From NCBI GenBank assembly GCA_023421635.1, contig JAEZSU010000389.1, positions 1 to 5,581 on the forward strand: a stretch of 5,581 bases of DNA, written 5' to 3'. This DNA comes from Actinomycetes bacterium. Its GTDB lineage: Bacteria > Actinomycetota > Actinomycetes > Actinomycetales > Microbacteriaceae. Below, piece by piece: positions 1 through 5,097 of the stretch (position 1 is its first letter; every line of letters begins with the position of its first letter). The translations under genes were made by a program, and so were the position numbers. The notes beneath the pieces are model-generated. The model was not told the origin of the DNA and made no database searches. It saw only the letters and a program-made list of their open reading frames with translations.

Positions 1-443
1 CGAGCGTTGCGGCGCGACGGTTCTCGAAGTTCAGCGTCTACGATCTGCAGACCGAGCACGGGTATACGCCGACGCTGGCATACGCCAATGCCAAACTCGC
101 CAACATCCTGTTCACGAAGGAGTTGTACCGTCGCTACGGCGAGCAGGGGCTGCATCCCGTCGCGTTCCATCCGGGTGCGATCGCGAGCGGGTTCGCGGCA
201 GCGTCCACGGGTGCGTGGAAGTTCATCTACACCAACCCGGTCACGACCTGGATGCTGTCGACCAACGTGGAGGGCGGGGCGCGACTCAGCCGGCTCGCCC
301 TCGGCACCCCGGGGTTCGACTGGCAGCCGGGCGAGTATTACGCAGCCGACACCGAGAAGCCCGCGAGGACGCACCGGCTCGCGTCCGACCCGGTGCTGGC
401 CAAGCGCCTCTGGGAGCGGAGTGCGGAGATGGTCGGGCTCTGA
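1..443 (+). CDS. SDR-family NAD(P)-dependent oxidoreductase, C-terminal part (5' end outside window)
   Basis: The reading frame is open from base 3 to the TGA at 441-443, giving 146 residues, about the last half of a short-chain dehydrogenase/reductase. The active-site YxxxK motif is visible as YANAK (residues 27-31 of the visible part), followed by LANILFTKEL, a helix typical of retinol-dehydrogenase/WWOX-like SDRs. The HPGAI segment (56-60) matches the conserved PG motif that follows the sixth strand and contacts the cofactor. The first visible residue, Ser in SVAARR, is probably the catalytic serine of the usual VSS motif; the preceding Rossmann half and the cofactor glycine motif lie outside the window. 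The C-terminal LWERSAEMVGL tail is common in this actinobacterial subgroup. The substrate cannot be predicted. The stop overlaps the next start by one base (TGATG), so the gene is probably co-transcribed with the phosphatase. Confidence 0.88.
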   Translation, partial: SVAARRFSKFSVYDLQTEHGYTPTLAYANAKLANILFTKELYRRYGEQGLHPVAFHPGAIASGFAAASTGAWKFIYTNPVTTWMLSTNVEGGARLSRLALGTPGFDWQPGEYYAADTEKPARTHRLASDPVLAKRLWERSAEMVGL

Positions 444-1171
444 TGCGCACGCTCTGGCTGGTGCGGCACGGAGAGAGCCTCGGGAACGTCGCCGCCTCGC
501 GCGCGGAGGCGGAAGGGCTGGAGCACGTGCCGATCGAGTTCCGTGACGCCGACGTCCCGCTCTCGGCCGCGGGCGAGGAGCAGGCCCGGGCGCTCGGACG
601 CTGGTTCGCAGACGTCCGCGACGGCATCGGGTTGTGCTGGAGCTCGCCGTACCTGCGGGCGCAGCAGACGCTCGCGATCGCAGCCGGCGACGCGCCCGCA
701 CCGACCGTCCTCGACGAGCGGCTGCGCGACCGGGAGCTCGGCGTGCTGGACCGCCTCACCTGGCGCGGCGTCGAGCGGCTCCACCCCGAGGAGGCGGAGC
801 GGCGTCGGCACCTCGGCAAGTTCTACCACCGCCCTCCCGGCGGCGAGTCGTGGGCCGACGTGGGGCTCCGTCTGCGCTCGGTCCTGCGCGACATCCTCGA
901 CGGGCCGCAGGAATCGGCGCTCGTCGTCGCCCACGATGCCGTCGTCACGCTCGTCGCAGCCCTGTTGCTCGCCATGCCCGAGCAGCACCTCCTGCGGTTC
1001 GCCGCCGAGCATCCCGTGCTGAACGCGTCCGTGACGCGGCTCGACGTCGACCCCGCAGGCTGGCGCATCGGCATGTTCTCCGATGTGACCCACCTGCAGC
1101 AGGCCGGTGCCGATGTGACGGCGCACCAGGGGAGTCCCGACGTGCAGCATCCGGATGCGGGGCGGCGATGA
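443..1171 (+). CDS. Histidine phosphatase family protein (phosphoglycerate-mutase superfamily)
   Basis: This 242-residue cytosolic protein opens with LWLVRHGES (4-12), the RHG signature whose His9 is the phospho-accepting residue. Further superfamily landmarks follow in order: SSPYLRAQQT (67-76) with the second phosphate-binding Arg72, RDRELG (95-100) with Glu98 as the likely proton donor, and VVAHDAVV (161-168) with the second catalytic His164. This is the complete catalytic set of a branch-1 histidine phosphatase. The substrate is unknown; family members act on sugar phosphates, phosphoglycerate, nucleotides or phosphoproteins. The ATG at 443 overlaps the preceding stop by one base and directly precedes the RHG strand, which fixes the start. 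The gene ends inside the start of the NAD(P)H-hydrate dehydratase gene (ATGA, 4-base overlap). This suggests translational coupling in a three-gene transcript. The last 20 or so residues look unstructured. Confidence 0.92.
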   Translation: MRTLWLVRHGESLGNVAASRAEAEGLEHVPIEFRDADVPLSAAGEEQARALGRWFADVRDGIGLCWSSPYLRAQQTLAIAAGDAPAPTVLDERLRDRELGVLDRLTWRGVERLHPEEAERRRHLGKFYHRPPGGESWADVGLRLRSVLRDILDGPQESALVVAHDAVVTLVAALLLAMPEQHLLRFAAEHPVLNASVTRLDVDPAGWRIGMFSDVTHLQQAGADVTAHQGSPDVQHPDAGRR

Positions 1172-2013
1172 CGGTGCCCGGCGAACGGGTGACGCCGGAC
1201 GTGCTCCGGCGCTGGGGCCTGCCGGACCCCGGCGGGGACAAGAAGGCACGCGGGGACGTGATCGTCGTCGGCGGGTCACGTCGAACCCCGGGCGGGGTGA
1301 TGCTCGCGGCCGAAAGCGCCCTGCGAGTGGGGGCGGGCCGGCTGGCCGTCTACGCGCCGGGGTCGATCGACGCCCACCTGGGTGCGGTCCTGCCCGAGGC
1401 AGCGGTGTACGCCCTGCCGGAGGCGGCGTCCGATCCCTTCCCCGAGGCGGACCGGCAGCGGCTCGCGGACGCCGACGCGGTCCTCCTCGGTCCCGGCTTC
1501 GACGACCCGGACGAGACCCGGGACACCCTCGTGCAGGTGAGCCGCTGCGCGCCGTCGCTCCTGGTCCTCGACGCATACGCACTGGGGGTGCTCCCGAACG
1601 TGGACAGGGCGCAGCTGCCCGAAGCCGTCATCCTCACGCCGAACAAGGAGGAGCTCGCTCGGTTGCTCGAGGTGGACGAGGTGGCCGCGGGCGAGCTGGA
1701 TGCAGCGGTGCGGCGGGCGGCCGAACGGTACCGGGCGGCCGTCAGCTGCTACGGCGTCGTCGCAGATCCGGGGGGCCGGGTGTGGCGGGTCGAGCGAGGG
1801 GGACCCGGGCTGGGGACGTCCGGGAGCGGCGACGTCATGGCAGGCGCGGTCACGGGGTTCGCGGCGCGCGGCGTCGAGCCTGGCCGGGCGGCGGCGTGGG
1901 GCACCTGGGTGCACACCCGCGCGGGCAACCGGTTGTCGGAGCGGCTCGGACTCGGGTTCCTCGCCCGGGAAATCGCGGCCGAACTCCCGCTCGCGCTCCG
2001 CGAGGTGTCCTGA
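1168..2013 (+). CDS. nnrD: ADP/ATP-dependent (S)-NAD(P)H-hydrate dehydratase
   Basis: The 281-residue protein has the ribokinase-like fold of the NnrD/YjeF C-terminal domain family, which uses a nucleoside phosphate to dehydrate damaged NADHX and NADPHX back to NAD(P)H. Visible landmarks are GDVIVVGGS (29-37), the LAAESALRVGAGRL helix (47-60), LLGPGF (106-111), VILTPNKEELARL (154-166) and the anion-hole/catalytic stretch GTSGSGDVMAG (216-226), with Asp222 as the expected base. The usual LTPHPGE reads LTPNKEE and the usual DADAL reads DAYAL here, so some nucleotide- or substrate-contact residues differ from the best-known enzymes. There is no N-terminal NnrE epimerase domain, so this is the stand-alone form; any epimerase must be elsewhere. 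The start overlaps the phosphatase stop (ATGA). A strong palindromic terminator begins right after the stop. Confidence 0.9.
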   Translation: MTVPGERVTPDVLRRWGLPDPGGDKKARGDVIVVGGSRRTPGGVMLAAESALRVGAGRLAVYAPGSIDAHLGAVLPEAAVYALPEAASDPFPEADRQRLADADAVLLGPGFDDPDETRDTLVQVSRCAPSLLVLDAYALGVLPNVDRAQLPEAVILTPNKEELARLLEVDEVAAGELDAAVRRAAERYRAAVSCYGVVADPGGRVWRVERGGPGLGTSGSGDVMAGAVTGFAARGVEPGRAAAWGTWVHTRAGNRLSERLGLGFLAREIAAELPLALREVS

Positions 2014-2061
2014 ACGACGGCGAAGGGCCCGACGGAAGCTTCCGTCGGGCCCTTCGCTCGT
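2014..2061. terminator. Bidirectional intrinsic terminator between convergent genes
   Basis: Bases 2020-2057 form a perfect 38-base inverted repeat with no mismatch, centred on AAGCTT. Bases 2014-2017 (ACGA) also pair with 2058-2061 (TCGT) if two bases (2018-2019) bulge out. The element starts directly after the NAD(P)H-hydrate dehydratase stop (2011-2013) and ends 6 bases before the last base of the minus-strand hydrolase gene, so it can end transcripts from both sides. There is no clear U-tract on either strand, as is common for actinobacterial hairpin terminators. Confidence 0.85.
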
Positions 2062-2066
2062 CAGCC

Positions 2067-3038
2067 TCAATACCAGCCGGTGGACTGGGAGTGCGACCAC
2101 GCGCCGCATGGGGTGCCGTAGCGGCCCGAGATGTAGCCGAGCCCCCATGCGACCTGGGTCGCGGCGTTGGTCTGCCAGTCCGCGCCGGCCGACGCCATCT
2201 TGCTCCCCGGCAGGGCCTGCGGGATGCCGTACGCACCACTGGAGCGGTTCGAGGCCTGGTAGTTCCAGCCCGACTCCTTGTTCCACAGCGACACCAGGCA
2301 CTGGAACTGGTCGTCGCCCCAGCCTCGCTGGGCGAGCATGCTACGCGCCGTCGCCTGCGCACCCGCGGGGCTGTTGTCGCCCGAACCACCACCGGTGAAG
2401 GCGGTGGCCGAGCCCGAGCCGGAGCCGGTGCTGCGGGTGGCGGTCGAGCGAGCCGCCTTCGCCGCTGCCTCTGCTTCAGCTTCCTTGCGTGCGGCTTCGG
2501 CGGCGGCGGCTTCCTCAGCTGCCTTGCGCGCGAGGGCGCCCTCGAGGCTGCCGCGCAGTTCGGCGACACGGGCGTCCACGGCGCCGGCGACCTCGGTCAC
2601 GTCGTCCGCGATCTCCGAGTGGAGGACGTCGGGCAGGATGCCGGCCTTGTCGAGGCGGATCGTCGCCGCTTCGAGCGCGCCCGTGTCGATCGTCGTGTCG
2701 GGCAGGCCGAGATCGACCCCGGCCGACGCGATGTCGCCGGTGACGGCCGCGGCGGCGGCGAGCGTGGTCTCGGCAGCGCTGCGCGCACCCTCGAGCGCGG
2801 TGGACTCGGTCGCCGGGGAGGGCAGGGCGTACGAGGCGAGCGCCATTTGGTGGTCCGCGACGGGGGTGACCTCGGGCTCGGGCTCAGCGGCGTACGACGC
2901 TGCGGTGCCGGTGACGGATGCGGTCGCGACGAGGCCGAGGACGACGCCGGTGGCGATGAGGGCGGGGCGCCGACGCCTGCGACGGGCGGCGTCGCGGCGG
3001 TCACGGCGGGTGGGGGCGGAGGACGGGGAGAAGCTCAT
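2067..3038 (-). CDS. Secreted lytic transglycosylase-like cell wall hydrolase with coiled-coil linker
   Basis: The 323-residue protein begins with a very basic n-region (ten arginines between residues 11 and 24), a hydrophobic segment A26-V42 and a probable signal peptidase site near SYAA/EPEP (48-55), so it is most likely exported by Sec. Residues about 78-130 are Ala-rich and helical. Residues about 145-197 (AVDARVAELRGSLEG and an A/E/K-rich run) should form a coiled coil, followed by a Ser/Thr/Gly linker (198-225). The C-terminal domain (about 226-323) matches the small SLT/lysozyme-like domain of actinobacterial transglycosylases. It has LWNKESGW (251-258) with Glu255 as the likely catalytic acid, GAYGIPQALPGSKM (268-281), and Cys247/Cys311, which could form a disulfide. 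It ends in HSQSTGWY, typical of this domain. The expected role is peptidoglycan cleavage outside the membrane. No Shine-Dalgarno is evident before the ATG. The gene faces the upstream operon and shares its terminator. Confidence 0.88.
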   Translation of the reverse strand: MSFSPSSAPTRRDRRDAARRRRRRPALIATGVVLGLVATASVTGTAASYAAEPEPEVTPVADHQMALASYALPSPATESTALEGARSAAETTLAAAAAVTGDIASAGVDLGLPDTTIDTGALEAATIRLDKAGILPDVLHSEIADDVTEVAGAVDARVAELRGSLEGALARKAAEEAAAAEAARKEAEAEAAAKAARSTATRSTGSGSGSATAFTGGGSGDNSPAGAQATARSMLAQRGWGDDQFQCLVSLWNKESGWNYQASNRSSGAYGIPQALPGSKMASAGADWQTNAATQVAWGLGYISGRYGTPCGAWSHSQSTGWY

Positions 3039-3120
3039 GTATCTGATGTGTCTGGTTCCGTATCGGGGAGGTTGCCCCCTCGCTCCGGGGGCGTGGCGCG
3101 TCCGACGTCGGGGACGTGAT
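3039..3120 (-). promoter_or_regulatory. Structured upstream leader region of the cell wall hydrolase gene
   Basis: Between the hydrolase start and the tandem repeat lie about 100 bases with local structure. There is a hairpin with a perfect 6-bp GC stem (3074-3079 with 3087-3092, 7-base loop), and a 10-bp perfect palindrome CCGACGTCGG (3102-3111). There is no Shine-Dalgarno near the ATG and no convincing TANNNT box at leaderless spacing. The transcription start may therefore lie upstream, for example from the weak -10-like CAGGCT on the minus strand (3126-3131). That would give a 5' leader of about 80 bases. The structure is seen in the sequence; a regulatory role is inference. Confidence 0.35.
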
Positions 3121-3135
3121 GCCCCAGCCTGCGCT

Positions 3136-3157
3136 CCGTTACCTGACCGTTACCTGA
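3136..3157 (-). promoter_or_regulatory. Tandem 11-bp direct repeat, candidate OmpR-family (MtrA-like) operator
   Basis: Two identical, directly adjoining copies of CCGTTACCTGA (minus strand TCAGGTAACGG) occupy 3136-3146 and 3147-3157. Two direct half-sites repeated at 11 bp, one helical turn, are the standard binding arrangement of OmpR/PhoB-type winged-helix response regulators. The site sits 98-119 bases upstream of the hydrolase start and 129-150 bases upstream of the divergent oxidoreductase start. MtrA is a plausible binder because this actinobacterial regulator is known to control peptidoglycan hydrolase genes in Mycobacterium and Corynebacterium. The assignment to MtrA is inference. 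Confidence 0.5.
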
Positions 3158-3181
3158 GTGCCGGCGCGGATTGGTGCCTGA

Positions 3182-3231
3182 TCGGAGGCGGAAATCCCGG
3201 TGAACCACCGGTCGGCGGCGGCAACCTCCGA
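3182..3231. repeat. Nested inverted repeat in the divergent intergenic region
   Basis: An outer 7-bp perfect inverted repeat (TCGGAGG 3182-3188 with CCTCCGA 3225-3231) encloses an inner 6-bp hairpin with a 3-base loop (CCGGTG 3197-3202 with CACCGG 3206-3211). It could form a closed RNA structure on either strand, or simply reflect high GC content. It lies upstream of both the oxidoreductase and the hydrolase genes. I could not match it to a known riboswitch class. Confidence 0.3.
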
Positions 3232-3273
3232 AACGGCTGGGAAGGCCCGACGCCCGAGGGATTCGGCGCCCGC

Positions 3274-3279
3274 CACAAT
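3274..3279 (+). promoter_or_regulatory. -10 box of a probable leaderless promoter for the PPOX oxidoreductase
   Basis: CACAAT differs from TATAAT at two positions and ends exactly 7 bases before the A of the ATG at 3286, the spacing expected if transcription starts at the start codon. No Shine-Dalgarno is present at a usable distance, which fits a leaderless mRNA. No good -35 hexamer is visible. Confidence 0.5.
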
Positions 3280-3285
3280 GGATGC

Positions 3286-3666
3286 ATGGCCTCGCTCACA
3301 GACATCGCCGCATCCGAATACGTGCTGCTGACGACGTTCCGGAAGACCGGCGTCCCGGTGGCCACGCCGGTGTGGATCGTCGCCGACGGCGATGGCGCGC
3401 TCGTGACCACGGGTGCGACCTCGGGCAAGGTGAAGCGTCTCCGCCACACCCCGCGTGTCACCCTCACGCCCTGCGACGCCAGAGGCGGTGTGGCGGACGG
3501 TGCACCGACGGTCGAGGCGGTCGCCGAGGTGCGGGACGACCCGGAGACGACCGAGCGGCTGCGTCGGGCCCTGAAGGGCAAGTACGGGCTCAAGTACGCG
3601 ATGATCCGCGGTGCCCAGAAGCTCCGCCGCGGGGAGCCGGACTCCGTGGCGCTCGTCCTGCGCTGA
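3286..3666 (+). CDS. PPOX-class F420/flavin-dependent oxidoreductase, Rv2061-like
   Basis: The 126-residue protein is the full length of the small split-barrel FDOR/PPOX family. Visible landmarks are YVLLTTFRKTGVPVATPVW (12-30), the first two strands with the typical TPVW motif. SGKVKRLRHTPRVTLTPCD (46-64) follows, where the Lys/Arg residues normally bind the cofactor phosphate. The C-terminal KGKYGLKYAMIRG (97-109) is typical of the Rv2061 subgroup. Members bind coenzyme F420 or FMN and reduce or oxidise small molecules; the substrate is not predictable. The ATG at 3286 was chosen because it begins the conserved region and has a -10 box at leaderless spacing. An ATG 4 bases upstream is out of frame. 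The gene stands alone, divergent from the hydrolase, and the peptidase gene after it has its own promoter. Actinobacteria are rich in F420-linked members of this family. Confidence 0.85.
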   Translation: MASLTDIAASEYVLLTTFRKTGVPVATPVWIVADGDGALVTTGATSGKVKRLRHTPRVTLTPCDARGGVADGAPTVEAVAEVRDDPETTERLRRALKGKYGLKYAMIRGAQKLRRGEPDSVALVLR

Positions 3667-3686
3667 ACCCCGCCGGCGTCCACCCC

Positions 3687-3715
3687 GTGACAGCGTCGGC
3701 GGCCGGTCGTATCGT
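3687..3715 (+). promoter_or_regulatory. Promoter of the M4 peptidase-inhibitor operon, leaderless
   Basis: GTGACA (3687-3692), one mismatch from TTGACA, is followed after exactly 17 bases by TATCGT (3710-3715), a full TANNNT box. The -10 box ends 7 bases before the A of the ATG at 3722, so transcription should start at the start codon. This is the best-formed promoter in the window and it lies wholly in the 55-base gap between the two genes. Confidence 0.7.
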
Positions 3716-3721
3716 CACGGC

Positions 3722-4792
3722 ATGACGACCCCCCACCACCGGCACGCCATCGTCCCGGGCTATCTGCTCGTCCGGCTCGCGCAATCCTTCGCCTATCCCA
3801 AGGCCGCCCGTGCCGCCCGGCACACCCTCATCCAGGGGCGGCCGCCCTTCCGCGCACGGATCGATCTGTCGATCGACGGCGACGGCAACCTCGTCGCGCA
3901 GCTGAGCGACGCTCCCGACCGCACGGTGCACGACGCGGAGCACACCGAGCGGCTCCCCGGGGTCGTCGTGCGCCGTGAGGACGATGCGCCGGTCGCGGAT
4001 ACAGCCGTGAACGAGGCGTTCGACGGCCTCGGTGCCACGTTCGAGCTGTTCCTCGGCGCCTTCGGCCGGAACTCGATCGACGGTGCGGGCTCGCCGCTCC
4101 TCGCGACCGTGCATTACGGGGTCGACTACGACAACGCCTTCTGGGACGGGGAACGGATGGTCTTCGGCGACGGCGACGGTGAGGTGTTCCTCGGCTTCAC
4201 CGGTTCACTGTCGGTCATCGGGCACGAGCTCGCCCACGGGGTGATCCAGACCGCATCCGGGCTGGAGTACCAGGGGCAGTCGGGCGCGCTGAACGAGTCG
4301 CTCGCCGATGTGTTCGGCGCGCTCACCGAGCAGTACCAGCAGGGTCAGACGGCCGACGAGGCGTCGTGGCTCATCGGTGCGGGGATCTTCACGCCGGCGG
4401 TGCAGGGACGCGCGTTGCGATCGATGGCCGAGCCGGGCACGGCGTACGACGACGACGAACTCGGCATCGACCCGCAACCGGCGCACATGCGCGACTACGT
4501 CGACACGGTGGAGGACACCGGCGGGGTGCACATCAACTCCGGCATCCCCAACCGCGCGTTCGTGCTCGTGGCACGCGCGCTCGGCGGTCCCGCCTGGGAG
4601 CGGGCGGGCCGGATCTGGTACCGGGCGCTCACCGGGCTCCCGGCGGATGCGGACTTCGCCGGGTTCGCACGCGCCACTGCTGCGGCGGCCTCGGCGCAGT
4701 ACGGTGAGGGTTCGGCGGAGGTCCTCGCGGTGCAGGACGCATGGCGGACGGTGGGAGTGATCGAGGATGGGCGAGCAGGCGCGGACGGATGA
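3722..4792 (+). CDS. Protealysin-type M4 family zinc metallopeptidase (thermolysin-like)
   Basis: The 356-residue protein carries the whole thermolysin active site. HELAH (168-172) supplies two zinc ligands and catalytic Glu169. NESLADVFG (191-199) supplies the third ligand Glu192, 20 residues after His172 as in thermolysin. GGVHINSG (267-274) supplies His270, the equivalent of thermolysin His231. There is no signal peptide. Instead the N-terminus has IVPGYLL (10-16) and ARHTL (32-36), resembling the short propeptide of protealysin-type enzymes, so a propeptide of about 45 residues is likely removed by self-cleavage. Aligned from memory with thermolysin, calcium ligands Asp138, Asp185, Glu187 and Glu190 read Ser164, Ser215, Leu217 and Ala220, so the calcium sites look lost. 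The product is probably intracellular or exported without Sec. The next gene overlaps its last 26 bases and looks like its inhibitor. The leaderless promoter fixes the start. Confidence 0.92.
   Translation: MTTPHHRHAIVPGYLLVRLAQSFAYPKAARAARHTLIQGRPPFRARIDLSIDGDGNLVAQLSDAPDRTVHDAEHTERLPGVVVRREDDAPVADTAVNEAFDGLGATFELFLGAFGRNSIDGAGSPLLATVHYGVDYDNAFWDGERMVFGDGDGEVFLGFTGSLSVIGHELAHGVIQTASGLEYQGQSGALNESLADVFGALTEQYQQGQTADEASWLIGAGIFTPAVQGRALRSMAEPGTAYDDDELGIDPQPAHMRDYVDTVEDTGGVHINSGIPNRAFVLVARALGGPAWERAGRIWYRALTGLPADADFAGFARATAAAASAQYGEGSAEVLAVQDAWRTVGVIEDGRAGADG
4753..4757 (+). promoter_or_regulatory. Shine-Dalgarno site deciding the inhibitor start
   Basis: GGGAG ends 9 bases before the ATG at 4767 and lies inside the 3' end of the peptidase gene. 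It supports translation of the inhibitor from the peptidase mRNA. An alternative ATG at 4789, which forms an ATGA overlap with the peptidase stop, is in the wrong frame for the conserved inhibitor sequence. Confidence 0.55.
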
Positions 4793-5075
4793 ACGCCGTG
4801 TCGTCGTCACCGTGGTGCGTACCGGCGGGATCGCGGGGCTGCGGCGCGAGTGGCGTGTCGAACCGCCGCTCGCGGACGCGACCCGGTGGGAATCCCTGAT
4901 CGACCGCTGCCCGTGGGGCGCGCCGCCGCGCCCGGTGGCCGGCGCGGACAGGTACGTCTGGCATCTCCGGGCCTGCACGCGACACGAGGACTTCGCGCGC
5001 GAGGTGCCCGATGCGGAGCTTTCGGGGGCGTGGCGGGCGCTCGTCGACGCGGTGCGCGAGCATGCGGGGGAGTGA
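4767..5075 (+). CDS. Emfourin-like M4 peptidase inhibitor
   Basis: This 102-residue protein has no signal peptide or membrane segment. Its early VVVTVVRTGGIAGLRREW (12-29) resembles the N-terminal strand and RxGGxAG loop of emfourin, the protein inhibitor of protealysin and related M4 peptidases. The helical WESLID segment (41-46), the DRYVWHLR strand (61-68) and the C-terminal GAWRALVDAVREH helix (87-99) fit the same family. Two cysteines (48, 70) are present. The strongest support is context: it starts inside the last 26 bases of a protealysin-type peptidase gene, the arrangement known for protealysin-emfourin pairs. The inferred role is to hold the peptidase inactive, or limit it, in the same compartment. 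The start at 4767 is chosen for the GGGAG site 9 bases upstream; the next in-frame GTG (4812) would cut into the conserved strand. Family assignment rests on remembered motifs, not a search. Confidence 0.78.
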   Translation: MGEQARTDERRVVVTVVRTGGIAGLRREWRVEPPLADATRWESLIDRCPWGAPPRPVAGADRYVWHLRACTRHEDFAREVPDAELSGAWRALVDAVREHAGE

Positions 5076-5085
5076 GTGCGCGGCG

Positions 5086-5091
5086 TACGCT
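5086..5091 (+). promoter_or_regulatory. -10 box of a probable leaderless promoter for the NUDIX gene
   Basis: TACGCT matches TANNNT and ends 7 bases before the A of the ATG at 5098, at leaderless spacing. It lies in the 22-base gap after the inhibitor stop, so any -35 region is inside the inhibitor gene; no good TTGACA match is seen there. No Shine-Dalgarno precedes the ATG at a convincing distance. Confidence 0.55.
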
Positions 5092-5097
5092 GAGCGG

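Noticed and set aside
338..1582. A 414-codon open frame on the minus strand, antisense to the phosphatase and dehydratase genes.
   Set aside because: It is Arg/Pro/Gly-rich without domain motifs, typical of antisense frames in very GC-rich genes whose sense frames encode clear enzymes.
2961..3038. A Tat signal in the hydrolase, suggested by its arginine-rich N-terminus.
   Set aside because: No RRxFLK-type motif precedes the hydrophobic segment; the arginines form a general basic n-region.
1155..3119. A 654-codon plus-strand open frame spanning the dehydratase gene, the terminator and the whole hydrolase gene.
   Set aside because: It crosses a strong palindromic terminator, is low-complexity Arg/Gly, and overlaps two well-supported genes in other frames.
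3039..3240. A c-di-AMP (ydaO) riboswitch upstream of the cell wall hydrolase, suggested by the minus-strand GGTCAGGTAACGGAG stretch and by the gene's function.
   Set aside because: The conserved GGGGUGAAUC and CCCGUCAGCUAACC cores are absent on both strands; the similar bases are explained by the tandem 11-bp repeat.
3153..3250. A SAM-type riboswitch, suggested by GAGTGCCGGCG and GGCGGCAACCTCC.
   Set aside because: The pairing and pseudoknot expected of SAM-I or SAM-IV could not be formed and neither neighbour is a methionine or SAM gene.
3182..3265. An FMN riboswitch before the flavin/F420 oxidoreductase, suggested by GGCGGAAATCCC and CACCGG pieces.
   Set aside because: The order and spacing of the RFN core are not kept, and the -10 box at 3274-3279 implies a leaderless transcript starting downstream.
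2278..3285. An N-terminal extension of the oxidoreductase frame reaching far upstream.
   Set aside because: The extension is antisense to the hydrolase and has no family similarity; the small PPOX proteins start close to 3286, where a -10 box fits.
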